Assembly: GCF_963675815.1 (NCBI RefSeq)
Contig: NZ_OY776576.1
Coordinates: 1 to 64,000, forward strand
Length of the DNA: 64,000 nt
DNA from: an uncultured Desulfuromusa sp.
Lineage (GTDB): Bacteria; Desulfobacterota; Desulfuromonadia; Desulfuromonadales; Geopsychrobacteraceae
Direction of reading: 5' to 3'
Part shown: piece by piece, positions 55,158 through 64,000 of the stretch
Layout of the letters: each line of letters starts with the position of its first letter
Position numbering within the stretch: the first letter of the stretch is position 1
Translations under genes and position numbers: made by a program
The notes under the pieces: generated by a model
The model's database searches: none
What the model was told of the DNA's origin: nothing
The model's input: the letters and a program-made list of their open reading frames with translations, nothing else

Positions 55158-56405
55158 CTAATCTAATATAGCTCGATAGGCCACAAGTAATTTTTCTAAA
55201 TTTTTCTTTGGATCGTGCGTATCGATTGCTCGGATACGACCACTTTTTGAAAGTTTGATGGCAAGTCCATCATCATCAAAAATTCGTTTAACCTGATATG
55301 CAAGCAACTTGGGATCGTTAGCCCGATAAAACAAAGCTTCCTCCCCATCCTTTGCCATATCCGGGGCTCCTCCCACATAAGCGGACACAGAAGGAACTCC
55401 CATAATCATTGCTTCACCTAACGTGTTCGGACTATTTTCAATTATCGACGAAAGGACATAAACATTTACCTTAGATAAAATGTCAGCCATTTCATCTTCC
55501 TGCAAGACACCTAGAAACTCAATATTATCAACAATATCTAGAACCTTGATTAAATAACGAAGGTACGCAGAATAACTGATCTTTTTTTTCAACTCGAATT
55601 GCGACGTAAGAGCTGGGCTAATCCCAGCTACGTACATTTTAACGTTGGGATATTCTCGCTTTAATAATGCTAGGGCGTAAAGTGCAATATGAGCCCCTTT
55701 TTTGGGGCTTGCCGCATTTCCAATAAAAAAAGTATGCCTCTGCATCCCGTCCACAGACCATAACTTTTGATAAAAAATATTCCGGAGGATTCGATTACAA
55801 GAAAAATACGGGGCGAAGTGATTAATTGCATAAGAATGAGCTCGATCCCATTTCGTGCGACCAAGAATATTTTGTGCCAAACCAATTGTCTCTTCCTCAA
55901 CTTTCAATCGAGAATTGAAAAAGTATATCTTACTAACAAGTAAAGCTGCAGCAATAATCATTTTTATAGGGTGGAGAGATGAAAGCATTTTACAAATTGG
56001 CAATTCCCCTAGTTCATACGGTTCATATCCATTTAAGATTCCCTGCATCGACACTATATTTACACCGGGCCAATATTTGAGAAATTTTTTGGCATACGCA
56101 AATTCTGCCCCCTCCACGTGGAGAAGATCAGGACTGAAATCATTCAAAATCCAGCGAACATCCTCATCCTGTGCATCAAATTTATCTTTAGAATCCTGAG
56201 GGAAAAAATAATATTGGATACCTCCAACTCGCTTAACAATACGCTCCGAAATAGGAGAACGCATTGCAACCCCAAGTTCAATGTCACTGATTGTGGACAA
56301 TTGGGCGATCATTGAACTCACCCAACCACCAAACACGGCCTTTTGTTCTCCTACCAAATGCGCAACAGAGGGAAGTGGCAGAGCGACAATCCAAAGTACT
56401 TTCAT
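55158..56405 (-). CDS. GT4/GT1-type glycosyltransferase
   Basis: A 415-residue GT-B protein. The C-terminal half has FFIGNAASPKKGAHIALYAL and the donor-site stretch ENSPNTLGEAMIMGVPSVSAYVGG. A hydrophobic patch near residue 150 may contact the membrane. Donor and acceptor unknown. Codon use is AT-rich, as in the following polymerase gene. Confidence 0.82.
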   Translation of the reverse strand: MKVLWIVALPLPSVAHLVGEQKAVFGGWVSSMIAQLSTISDIELGVAMRSPISERIVKRVGGIQYYFFPQDSKDKFDAQDEDVRWILNDFSPDLLHVEGAEFAYAKKFLKYWPGVNIVSMQGILNGYEPYELGELPICKMLSSLHPIKMIIAAALLVSKIYFFNSRLKVEEETIGLAQNILGRTKWDRAHSYAINHFAPYFSCNRILRNIFYQKLWSVDGMQRHTFFIGNAASPKKGAHIALYALALLKREYPNVKMYVAGISPALTSQFELKKKISYSAYLRYLIKVLDIVDNIEFLGVLQEDEMADILSKVNVYVLSSIIENSPNTLGEAMIMGVPSVSAYVGGAPDMAKDGEEALFYRANDPKLLAYQVKRIFDDDGLAIKLSKSGRIRAIDTHDPKKNLEKLLVAYRAILD

Positions 56406-56589
56406 AAATATTTCCTATTATCATGTTTCGTCACAGTTGAAAGTGAAGAGTGAAACTCTTAGAATTAGTGGAATGAAGTATCTTTTCCACGGTATATTTT
56501 GCTTAATATAATGAACCCTTGTATACCCAGAACCAAGTTTTGATTCTTAATCTTCACCAATATCATCAAAACAGTTATTAAAAACATAC

Positions 56590-57903
56590 CTAGCTATTCG
56601 GAATATCTTCTTGAGTTTTATAAAAACGTAAGGCTAGTATTCCAATGAACAACTGTGTAATAAAGCCTATAGTCAAAATATCGTGCCCTGTAATAGAAAC
56701 AATTATCAATATAAGAATAGGCAAAGAAACTACCCACCCCAATCTTGATAGCCCACTAGATTTAAGTACGAAACATATTCGTTTAGCAAAGTCAGCAAAA
56801 AGCAACAATATAATTAAAAAACCTAGACTTCCCCAAACCATGACCATTTCAAGTATGGCATTATGGGGAACCGTGTTAGCACCTACATTCTCCGAAATAT
56901 CCACATACCCCAAACCAAAGAGAAAGACATCGACATTTAATACTAGATAGTCAACATACAAGTTCCATAATTCTATTCGACCCCCAGATACATCACCGGA
57001 TCTTGGATGCATCAACCTCAATAGAGAATTGTTGAAAATTTCGGAAGTAAATGGGTTAAAAATAAAAAACACAGCAATTGAAAATAAACCAAGCATAGGT
57101 AGAATTTTCCCTGTAGAAATTCTGAAATTCCACAATGCCCTCATCATAAAATGCCCCAGCATAAAAATAATTATTATCATTAAACACAACAAAAAAGACC
57201 TTGATTGCGTTAATAATCCAGCAGAAACAAGTATCATCACCATAGAACTCGCAAAAGGAATCTTCAATTCACCTGCAGCAAATAATAAGCAAACACATGC
57301 AAGAGAAAAAGAGATAACACCACCGAAAATATTTGGATTATTATGTATCCCCCCATAAAACCTCTGATCAAGATGAAATTCTCCAAAAATCATGCCTAAT
57401 AAAATAGCCACGACAGTACCGAAAATAAACATTAATGATATTTTCTTGAATGCTATTTCCTTTAAATTTCTTAAAATAAAACTATAAAATATGACTAAAA
57501 TCAAAGAAACCTTAATAGATGTTAGGAGATTTAACACAGTAAGTGAATTAAATAATTTAAATATAGAATATAGGATAAACACAGCAATAAAATAAACTTG
57601 GTCGAATATGTATCTAATACTTTTAGAAGAAATTATTTTTATAAAAATAATAATTAATAGAAAGATAAGCAATGTAAATTTTGAATCAACAAAAGTAATT
57701 ACCCTTTGATTTGGAACTAAAAAAATAAATAAAAGAAAACTACCTCTTATGTTGAGGCATAAAGAACTAAAAATGAGTAATATAAACCCTAAAATAGCTA
57801 TTGAATAATAACCATTTTCATTTGCGATAAAAAAAAATGATTCTATTATTATTCCCAGAAACAAAATAAAAGTTTCTTTACTGATTCTCATGCTTGTCGC
57901 CAT
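56590..57903 (-). CDS. O-antigen polymerase, Wzy-like
   Basis: A 437-residue membrane protein with ten to twelve hydrophobic helices and one larger outside loop near residues 290-345 (RLMHPRSGDVSGGRIELW). The GGRIELW and PHNAILEM stretches fit the Wzy_C/O-antigen ligase fold. It lies beside a Wzx-like gene, so polymerase is preferred to WaaL ligase. The gene is markedly AT-rich, as Wzy genes often are. Confidence 0.8.
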   Translation of the reverse strand: MATSMRISKETFILFLGIIIESFFFIANENGYYSIAILGFILLIFSSLCLNIRGSFLLFIFLVPNQRVITFVDSKFTLLIFLLIIIFIKIISSKSIRYIFDQVYFIAVFILYSIFKLFNSLTVLNLLTSIKVSLILVIFYSFILRNLKEIAFKKISLMFIFGTVVAILLGMIFGEFHLDQRFYGGIHNNPNIFGGVISFSLACVCLLFAAGELKIPFASSMVMILVSAGLLTQSRSFLLCLMIIIIFMLGHFMMRALWNFRISTGKILPMLGLFSIAVFFIFNPFTSEIFNNSLLRLMHPRSGDVSGGRIELWNLYVDYLVLNVDVFLFGLGYVDISENVGANTVPHNAILEMVMVWGSLGFLIILLLFADFAKRICFVLKSSGLSRLGWVVSLPILILIIVSITGHDILTIGFITQLFIGILALRFYKTQEDIPNS

Positions 57904-58062
57904 GGCTATTTATTATAAACAACTCTATTTAAGGTCTTATTGAAAAAACCACGTTATTCTTTACTTCCTAGTTACTGCATGACCGATAAGTACCAATACA
58001 TGATTGCCAGTAACCTCTATACCGCTAAAACTTTGAACTATTTTAGCTTTCAAAACAAAAAA

Positions 58063-59427
58063 TTAATCCATGAAAAACAAGCACAACCCCAGAACGCACA
58101 ATGAAAATACACTCCATCCTAAAAGAACAGGAAAGCTTTTTTTGAGTTGAGGTGTAATATCCCCAATCTTACATCCAACAGAGACAAGAACAACCAAAAC
58201 AAAAAATGCATAAAAGATAAAACCTGACAAGGCGTAAGCTTCAGATAAATAGGCAGGTGATACCAATCCAGCAAATATCACGCTCCCAACTCTGAGCAAC
58301 AAACCAACAAGCTGTAGAATCAATGCTCTTTTCTGATGATTAGCAACCTGAAGAGCCATAGATATAGGTGACGACAAAAACTGCATCACAAACCATGGAG
58401 TCATCCACATAAGTAACTCACCGGCTCTATACCATTCACTCCCAAAAATAATCACGAAAAATTGGGGGGCAACGAAACCCACAAAAAACAATGGGCCAAC
58501 TCCCGTCTTAAGTAGCCCACATAGAACTTTAGCAGTAAAAACACCCAAATTCTGATTACGGTATTCTTCTGGTGCTCGTGAAAGATATACCTGAGCAATG
58601 GCGCCACCAATCATACCCATGGGTGCCTGCATTACCTTCATCGATAACATTAAATATCCAGCCTCTGAACCAACCGCCATTGCCGCAATAAGAATTAACG
58701 GTAATTGAATAGAAGCACTATTAAAAAGAGCCTCAAATGTTGAATACTTGGGATATCGACCATATTCAACCAACAGATGACGCATCCTCCCTAGATTCAC
58801 TTCTTTAAAGGCTTCGGTGCTCTGAGTAAACACATGACGAGTCAGTCCAAAAATACCAGCGCCACTATTCACCATTTGACCAATAATCAGCCCCCCAGAG
58901 GTGTACCCGAAAAAACCCAAACCAGCCTGCGTCGTTATACCTCCCACTGCGCGACCGACGCGCGTTCTGGCAATAAGAGAAAAAGCTTTCTTCCTCGTCG
59001 CCCAATATTGTAAAGCACTGTAGGTACTATTTAATAGAATCCCAATAGGGACTAACCATAGGTAGTCTTCTAAATTTGGGTGGTCAAATAAAGCAAGAAT
59101 TTCCCCCTTAAAAAGATTAATAACAATCACTGTAGTTAAAACCACAACCAACATACTAAACAACGCAAGCACCAAAATATTAGCAGCGTCACCATCTCTT
59201 TTTGGAACTGGTATAGCAATATCCAACCTAAGACAGGCAGCCACAGAGACAATACCAACAACAGATGTGTATACGACTAAGAGGCCAAAATTATCGGGTG
59301 AATATAATCGCGTAAGAACTGGCAGAGAAACTACAGCAAGAGCTTGAGCTAAAGCGGAACCACCAACAAGTATACTAGCAGAGCGCAAGAAATTATTTTT
59401 CATCAGTTTTTTTATCTGATTGATCAC
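58063..59427 (-). CDS. oligosaccharide flippase, Wzx-like
   Basis: A 454-residue membrane protein with about 12-14 helices and a start (NFLRSASILVGGSALAQALAVVSLPVLTRLYSP; cut here to key residues GGSALAQ and LTRLYSPDNFG) typical of the polysaccharide_synt/MOP exporters. It would flip undecaprenyl-linked repeat units. The start is a GTG whose GTGA overlaps the stop of a decayed upstream frame. An ATG at codon 9 is an alternative. Confidence 0.87.
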   Translation of the reverse strand: MINQIKKLMKNNFLRSASILVGGSALAQALAVVSLPVLTRLYSPDNFGLLVVYTSVVGIVSVAACLRLDIAIPVPKRDGDAANILVLALFSMLVVVLTTVIVINLFKGEILALFDHPNLEDYLWLVPIGILLNSTYSALQYWATRKKAFSLIARTRVGRAVGGITTQAGLGFFGYTSGGLIIGQMVNSGAGIFGLTRHVFTQSTEAFKEVNLGRMRHLLVEYGRYPKYSTFEALFNSASIQLPLILIAAMAVGSEAGYLMLSMKVMQAPMGMIGGAIAQVYLSRAPEEYRNQNLGVFTAKVLCGLLKTGVGPLFFVGFVAPQFFVIIFGSEWYRAGELLMWMTPWFVMQFLSSPISMALQVANHQKRALILQLVGLLLRVGSVIFAGLVSPAYLSEAYALSGFIFYAFFVLVVLVSVGCKIGDITPQLKKSFPVLLGWSVFSLCVLGLCLFFMD

Positions 59428-59700
59428 TTAACACCACGAAGTGTTTGGGTAAAATAGGAAAATAACTCAGGGCTCAAATATTCACTATCAACAGATTCCC
59501 CCAAAAGGGTTTCACTTAGCAGTTTCTGAAAAAACAATTAATCAACTCGCTAATTTCATGAGAGTTAAACTCAAATTTGTTATGATTCGTCCTTAACCAA
59601 CTGATATCTCGAATAAAACGTTGTTCGCAGTAACGACTTACAACAACAGGCAATATCTAATTCTACCTGGTTATCCTCTTCACTCAAGTAACCGGCCCCC
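59424..59700 (-). pseudogene. frameshifted gene remnant upstream of the flippase
   Basis: The minus strand has protein-like segments in shifting frames: SEEDNQVELDIA, then RFIRDISWLRTNHNKFEF and SHEISELINCFF, then LLGESVDSEYLSPELF ending QTLRGVK and a TGA. One shift falls at a T-run near 59534. The last stop overlaps the flippase GTG by GTGA, a coupling seen only between real genes. The family was not recognised. Confidence 0.45.
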
Positions 59701-59769
59701 GAAGGAGATTATTCAAAGAGACCAGTGCTGATAGAACGGCCTGTTGCATGATTCGCCAAAAGCGCTTAC

Positions 59770-60027
59770 CTATGGATCTACAGCTGACTTTATATTGCCA
59801 AACTCGTATTTCTTGTGGCCCTTGCCTTTATTGATATGGGTGTTATGGGTTTCATGCAGACTATAGTACTTGTTTTTGTCGTGCCCCTTCTGCATCAGCA
59901 GTCGCCTGGCATTGTGCAACAGTTCTGCCAGTTGCCCATCAGGTTGCGGGGAGTTCCACACATATGTTGCTAGACACCCAGTCAAGATTTTTTTAAGTTT
60001 CCTCTGCTTAAGCATGACTTGCTTCAT
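59770..60027 (-). pseudogene. IS5-type transposase fragment
   Basis: An 85-codon frame whose centre and end (LLMQKGHDKNKYYSLHE, then NKGKGHKKYEFG) match the stretch of IS5-family transposases that reads roughly DKNKLYSLHAPEVECI-xKGKAHKxYEFG. The DDE core before and after it is absent. It marks an old insertion at this spot. Confidence 0.7.
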
Positions 60028-60137
60028 AAAGCACCATGCGTTGAAAGAGAAACTACTCTTTCTGACAATTTTGACAATCTTAATTCAAAATAAAAAGCAA
60101 TAGCTACAGATACTTATACATACTAGGGACAACCTAC

Positions 60138-60437
60138 CTACAATCTCAAATCAACTTCTTCAGATAAAAAAACATACTTCAAATCATAAAGTACATGTTT
60201 ATTTTTACCAAACTGACGAACGGCATCCGCCCCCATTTCAGCAAACTGCTGGAGCCCCACAGCCAGGATAATGCCGTCATAAGCATGTTGTTCTGGGGTA
60301 GTGACAGGTTTAATCCCATATTCAAGCCCGGCCTCATCCACATCAACCCAAGGATCATAGACATCGACTTCAATGTTGAATTCTTGCAGTTCACGGACAA
60401 TATCCACAACCCGGAGAATCCCAAGGGGGACAGGCAC
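60138..60437 (-). pseudogene. C-terminal remnant of a UDP-sugar 6-dehydrogenase
   Basis: The frame from about 60410 downward reads RVVDIVRELQEFNIEVDVYD and then YDGIILAVGLQQFAEMGADA, ending KHVLYDLKYVF. This is the C-terminal UDP-binding domain of the TviB/WbpA class (UDP-GlcNAc or UDP-GalNAc 6-dehydrogenase). The first ~330 residues are gone. The break coincides with an AGGTGCCTGTCCCC sequence, an RAYT/REP-type edge, pointing to its involvement in the loss. Confidence 0.8.
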
Positions 60438-60465
60438 CTTTTAATGAGCACCGCTGCACAATTAC

Positions 60466-60661
60466 AACTTACCCTGAGAATCAAAAAACTTTTTAGCTAA
60501 ACCAACCCTCTTCATTCTCACCCTTGCCAATTCCTTGTCAGTCAAAGGCATATCCACATATTCCGTCCAAGGTTGAAGCAACGCGATCGGGAGTGGTGCG
60601 AGCTTTGGACAAGGAGACAGTCCTTGTCCAATGAGACAGGCACCTGCGGAACCAATCCCTT
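60466..60661 (-). pseudogene. possible RAYT tail with REP-like edges
   Basis: A minus-strand frame reads LLQPWTEYVDMPLTDKELAR and ends DSQGKL. The WxEYVxxPLTxxELxxxR pattern resembles the C-terminal part of REP-associated tyrosine transposases. GGTGCCTGTC-type sequences flank it (60426-60440 and 60627-60645), and a hairpin GGACAAGGA/TCCTTGTCC lies at about 60606-60629. The upstream catalytic part is missing. Confidence 0.35.
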
Positions 60662-60997
60662 TTAACCCTCTTTCACCCGATACACCCCATGATGCGCTTC
60701 GGTATCGGCACGATGGGCTTTAAGATCAGCTGCGACACCATCAATCTTATGACTGAGTTTTTCGTCAACCGAATCGATCTTATGGTTCAAGGTATCGATC
60801 TTAAAGCCCATCAGGTCAAAGCGTTTATTAGTCTTCCGGGTCAGGCCATCAATCTTTTGGTTTAAAGATTCGTGCCCCTCCGCAATCAAACCGATCTTAT
60901 GATCAAAGTTTTCAGAAATAGCACTCATATGCCGCTGAAACTGCTGAGCCTGTGTTTCAAATAACTGTTGCATAAATTGTCTGTCATCTTGCGTCAT
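60662..60997 (-). CDS. small coiled-coil protein
   Basis: A 111-residue protein starting at an ATG behind CAGGAGGG. It is one long heptad array (FDHKIGLIAEGHESLNQKID, HKIDSVDEKLSHKIDGVAAD) with His-Lys-Ile-Asp repeats, so it should form a parallel or antiparallel coiled coil. No signal peptide. Similar small proteins are common beside transposases and toxin-antitoxin genes in Geobacter-like genomes, but no function is known. Confidence 0.65.
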   Translation of the reverse strand: MTQDDRQFMQQLFETQAQQFQRHMSAISENFDHKIGLIAEGHESLNQKIDGLTRKTNKRFDLMGFKIDTLNHKIDSVDEKLSHKIDGVAADLKAHRADTEAHHGVYRVKEG

Positions 60998-61196
60998 TCC
61001 ACCCTCCTGAAAACGAGTTGTATTAGCCGCGGATACAATCTGATCAAATCTGATACTTCATAAATCAAAACCTCAACTTTGAATCCCAACACCAGAAAGA
61101 TCCACAAATTTCTTTTCTTAGCCGCGATCAGAATCTATAAAAATCCACAAAGAACACCTACGGAAAAAAAGGAAAAAAAGGGACACTTCCTATTTT

Positions 61197-61613
61197 TCAT
61201 GGTTCGATCCGCAAACTTAGTGCCGCACATAAATCGATCAGATCCCGCCACCCTTCTTGCATAATATAGTGAATGACATCCGGTTCTATATCCTGATATT
61301 GATGGATTGCGATATTGCGGAAACCGGTCATGCCGGAAAGACGAGCAGCCAGCTCACCATCTAGCTGTCCCACCTGCTGCAGCAGGAAGAAAGATTCAGC
61401 ACTGCTTTGCGGCATACCTAAATGCTCCACGGAAACAACATGCATCGCAAGGTCGATGGCTGCCTGGCAAGCACGCTCGATATTCAAAATCAACGCATCC
61501 AGATGGGTGTAGTTTGCGAGGCTTTTGTCGGCTTCGTATTCTTCACGCATACGACGAATACAGCGCTCTATAATCGCCGCTTTATTCAAACTGACATTGT
61601 CAGGGCGAACCAT
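61197..61613 (-). CDS. hepT: HepT-type HEPN toxin RNase
   Basis: A 138-residue HEPN (DUF86) protein. I chose the ATG at 61611-61613, which has GAGGAG close upstream; the longer frame runs back through the antitoxin gene. The active motif R-x4-H-x-Y is present as R99 to H104 and Y106 (RNIAIHQY). HepT cuts RNA and is silenced when its partner MntA attaches AMP to the motif Tyr. The gene overlaps mntA by 14 bases. Confidence 0.88.
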   Translation of the reverse strand: MVRPDNVSLNKAAIIERCIRRMREEYEADKSLANYTHLDALILNIERACQAAIDLAMHVVSVEHLGMPQSSAESFFLLQQVGQLDGELAARLSGMTGFRNIAIHQYQDIEPDVIHYIMQEGWRDLIDLCAALSLRIEP

Positions 61614-62025
61614 AACTCTCCTCGACTTCCCTACGGTCTTGCCGAAACGTGTAATAACACCCCAGCAGGCGCGTTTCCATAGTTTCCGTATAGTTTTTTT
61701 GTAATGTAACAATGCGAAGACCGTTCAGGATGGCTTCGCTGGCATAAATAAGATTTTTTCCCGTTATGACTCCGATATCGATTTTCCTGTGCAAGCGATT
61801 TTCGAGAATCGAGGCCAATTCCAGTCGTACTTGCAGAGAGATATCCTGACCCGCTATTGGAAGAAAGGCAATGTCAATATCACTGTCTTTGCGCAACATC
61901 CCCTTGGCCGCTGAGCCTAATAAATACACAGCTGCAACACCTGAGCGGCCTATTAAAACAGCGAACAGATGGCTTGTTATCGTCTCAATCTGCTCCCGAT
62001 TATTTTGTTTTACTATAGTATTCAT
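61600..62025 (-). CDS. mntA: MntA-type nucleotidyltransferase antitoxin
   Basis: A 141-residue minimal nucleotidyltransferase with the motif G37-S38-x10-D49-x-D51 (LLGSAAKGMLRKDSDIDIAF). In characterised pairs the enzyme adds AMP groups to HepT and neutralises it. The gene lies directly before hepT and overlaps it, as usual for this type VII-like system. The pair sits among gene remnants, where it may help hold the region in place. Confidence 0.88.
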   Translation of the reverse strand: MNTIVKQNNREQIETITSHLFAVLIGRSGVAAVYLLGSAAKGMLRKDSDIDIAFLPIAGQDISLQVRLELASILENRLHRKIDIGVITGKNLIYASEAILNGLRIVTLQKNYTETMETRLLGCYYTFRQDRREVEESYGSP

Positions 62026-62163
62026 TCTTCAAATCTCAGTAACAGAATAATGCATAAAGAACGCTGCTATTCTCTATACATTTATGAGACACAGAGGTCA
62101 GATATTTACTCTTAACCCACCAGCCACATAATGAACTGTAAACGTCAGTCCACGCAATATGAG

Positions 62164-62325
62164 TTAAAAATTGTCAAACTCTATAGGTTCAAGAAGAAAA
62201 TCGTTGATAAACTGATATTTTTCTTCTATCACCAGTTCCAGCACTTGCGACTCATCGATATTTATATTATAATGAATAACTGCGGACCCAATAAATCCTG
62301 CACCACCGGTAATCAAAATTTTCAT
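62164..62325 (-). pseudogene. N-terminal remnant of an NAD-dependent epimerase/dehydratase
   Basis: The minus strand opens with an ATG and MKILITGGAGFIGSAVI, the Rossmann start of RmlB/GalE-type enzymes. After about 17 residues the sequence leaves the family and stops at 53 codons. The remaining ~300 residues are absent. It is probably what is left of a dTDP-glucose 4,6-dehydratase gene after deletion. Confidence 0.7.
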
Positions 62326-62471
62326 TTTAACCTATCCACAAACTAGATAAAGCACGAAGCATCGACAACTCATCTAAATGCATCTCAAAAATCATTAGCA
62401 CAAACCACCGTTTTTTAATATTTCTTCACTCACACTTAGGTCTCTTCTCAACCTTTGTCAGAAGACAAATA

Positions 62472-63962
62472 CTATTTATCCTCGGCAGGTTGCTGCCTCA
62501 CCTTTTTCATAAACTCGGCAAAAAAAGCCAGCATAACACCCCCCATGAGACCCAGGATTGAAGAAAGAGCGAGGATTAGTATTTTGCTCTGCCCGGTCGG
62601 ATTCTGAGAGCGGATAGCCACCCCTAAAGATCGGGTCGGCTGTAAATTCTTCAGCTTCCCTTCCAACTCAGCGACAACCTGTTTTTGTTGATTGATATTA
62701 AACCCAAGATTAATTTCATATTCATGTAAATCATTCTCAGCTTCAATGATCTCACGGTTTATTTCGTCTTGTTGACGCCTATAGTCACCTTTTATTTTAC
62801 TTTGTTCCGCCTGTAGGTTTTGAATTTCTTTCTGCCTCTGCTCAATTTCACGCGCTTGAGATTGCCGTTTGAAGTTCAGCTGAACCTCCAGATCGGCCAA
62901 TAACTTTTCCTGTATTGTTTTCTTCCGTTCGGTCCCCGCCAGCTGCATCTCCAGATCATTGTTTTTCTGCTGTAATTCAACCCCAAGTTTAAGCTCCAAA
63001 TTTTCTCTTCGTGTTCGGTATTGCTCCAATTGGTTCTCAATCATCATCAAGGTAAGAGCGTTAGCGGGACTATCAACTTCAGCCGGAGCCTCCAATCTTT
63101 TTTGACCGATGTCCGTCAACATTTTGTCGAGTTTTTCAACTTGCCGCGACAAGAGAGCTTTTTCCTGACTAAGAATTTTTTGATTCTTTATCAGAGTACT
63201 TTTCTGATCAGCCAACTCAGCAAGGTCAGAATTTTCTTTAGCAATTTTATTCTGCAGGTCAATTAACTCGAATTTCTGTTTATCCAGAACATCCAAAAGA
63301 GCAGATTCCAGTTTGTTCAGCGCATTTGCAGAAGCTATTTCAAAGGTCCGCTCCTGATCAGCTAACGACGATAAATCTCTTTTCTTTTCTTGCACATTTT
63401 CGAGCAGACTCTTCTTTTTTATTTCTATCAGATCTTTTGACATCATTTTATCAAGATCTGTTTTTATCATGGCTATACGCGATTCAAGCTGTTCTCTTGC
63501 GGGTTGAATTCGACGCAAATGATCATTCTCGACAGCATCAGCAATTTTATTATGAAGAGCTCTGTGATCTGTTTCCGATACTTCGGAACCAGAACTTTTA
63601 AGCAAAATTAAACGACTCCCCTTGGGAGAAGATGCAGTGACTTTAATATTGTTTGCAGATTGATCGTGTGAATTCAAAGGGATATAGGCAGCTTTAATTT
63701 TCTCCAATACTTCACCAGAAGATTCGATTAGCCTCACATCTCCAGTTTCCAGATTGGTAATCGTTGATCCAATTTCAATTGTTGTAATGTAGTCATATTG
63801 GGGCTGACGTAAAAACGTTAACACAGCACCGACGACAACACAGAGAACAAAAACAATCAAAATGAGATATTTCCACCTTATCAGTATCCACGCCAACGAA
63901 ACGAGATCAATCTCATCGTCAGCAATTTCATGGTAATTATTTTTTGATCCCTGTTGATTCAT
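62472..63962 (-). CDS. polysaccharide chain-length/copolymerase protein, Wzz/GumC-like
   Basis: A 496-residue inner-membrane protein. The start is an ATG with AAAGGA upstream. A Wzz domain begins DEIDLVSLAWILIRWKYL, with the first membrane helix at about 33-54. A long coiled coil (~160-420) follows, and a second helix at about 460-482 (ILILALSSILGLMGGVMLAFFAEF reduced to its core LSSILGLMGGVML) with a Pro in the preceding loop. There is no cytoplasmic tyrosine-kinase domain. It would set O-chain length or act in export. Confidence 0.87.
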   Translation of the reverse strand: MNQQGSKNNYHEIADDEIDLVSLAWILIRWKYLILIVFVLCVVVGAVLTFLRQPQYDYITTIEIGSTITNLETGDVRLIESSGEVLEKIKAAYIPLNSHDQSANNIKVTASSPKGSRLILLKSSGSEVSETDHRALHNKIADAVENDHLRRIQPAREQLESRIAMIKTDLDKMMSKDLIEIKKKSLLENVQEKKRDLSSLADQERTFEIASANALNKLESALLDVLDKQKFELIDLQNKIAKENSDLAELADQKSTLIKNQKILSQEKALLSRQVEKLDKMLTDIGQKRLEAPAEVDSPANALTLMMIENQLEQYRTRRENLELKLGVELQQKNNDLEMQLAGTERKKTIQEKLLADLEVQLNFKRQSQAREIEQRQKEIQNLQAEQSKIKGDYRRQQDEINREIIEAENDLHEYEINLGFNINQQKQVVAELEGKLKNLQPTRSLGVAIRSQNPTGQSKILILALSSILGLMGGVMLAFFAEFMKKVRQQPAEDK

Positions 63963-64000
63963 TTCCTTTAAGCCCTTTGCCTCTTGAGATTACTCATGAA

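Noticed and set aside
1..64000. CRISPR arrays, tRNA, rRNA
   Set aside because: No regularly spaced repeats, cloverleaf patterns or rRNA-like blocks were seen on reading; a tRNAscan or CRISPR search was not possible.
63968..64000. Minus-strand tail SNLKRQRA with a stop before the Wzz-like gene
   Set aside because: It is too short to tell from chance, although it could be the end of an upstream gene.

Overview
The window looks like a chromosomal segment of a Gram-negative, probably marine or sediment deltaproteobacterium of the Desulfuromonadales/Geobacterales type. This is an inference from gene content: an outer-membrane beta-barrel protein, full-length pyruvate carboxylase, a GAF-type PtsP, an NtrC-type regulator, a Cys-rich PAS chemoreceptor, a TsoY-like membrane protein and O-antigen genes. 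No rRNA or tRNA gene was seen, so the taxon cannot be fixed.

Layout. 1-7.3 kb: housekeeping and orphan genes (beta-barrel protein, two radical SAM proteins, DUF3783 protein, cysK, DUF900 hydrolase) separated by copies of a dispersed repeat with two stem-loops. 7.4-15.4 kb: an AT-rich accessory island on the minus strand. It holds a three-gene phosphorelay matching the Detocs anti-phage system (dtcA-dtcB-dtcC), a REP-associated tyrosine transposase cut by an IS3 element, and one gene flanked by sequences resembling integron attC sites. 15.7-29 kb: M23 peptidases, a chemoreceptor, a TsoY-like protein, a CAAX-protease relative, acpH, a TPR protein, a class II aldolase, a PepT-like peptidase, an aminotransferase, an MscS channel and a PHP phosphoesterase. 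29-42 kb: core genes (two Opp/Dpp ATPases, ptsP, pyc, an SprA-like protein, an NtrC-family regulator, typA, aroK).

42.2-64 kb: a surface-polysaccharide locus read almost wholly on the minus strand. Two sugar modules can be recognised. The first is a PglF/E/D/C/A-like set for UDP-N,N'-diacetylbacillosamine and the first steps on undecaprenyl phosphate. The second is an FnlA/B/C (WbjB/C/D)-like set for UDP-N-acetyl-L-fucosamine. They are joined by glycosyltransferases, an acetyltransferase, a Wzy-like polymerase, a Wzx-like flippase and a Wzz/GumC-like chain-length protein. An IS4-type element sits in an intergenic gap. Between Wzx and Wzz lies a zone of gene remnants (frameshifted ORF, IS5-type fragment, C-terminus of a UDP-sugar dehydrogenase, RAYT tail, N-terminus of an epimerase) around an intact HepT/MntA toxin-antitoxin pair. 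This points to repeated rearrangement of the locus.

The most notable items are the Detocs operon, the attC-like flanked gene beside it, the fused-frame IS3 transposase inside a decapitated RAYT, the repeat family whose stems show paired base changes, and an NtrC-type regulator with GSFTNA in place of GAFTGA.
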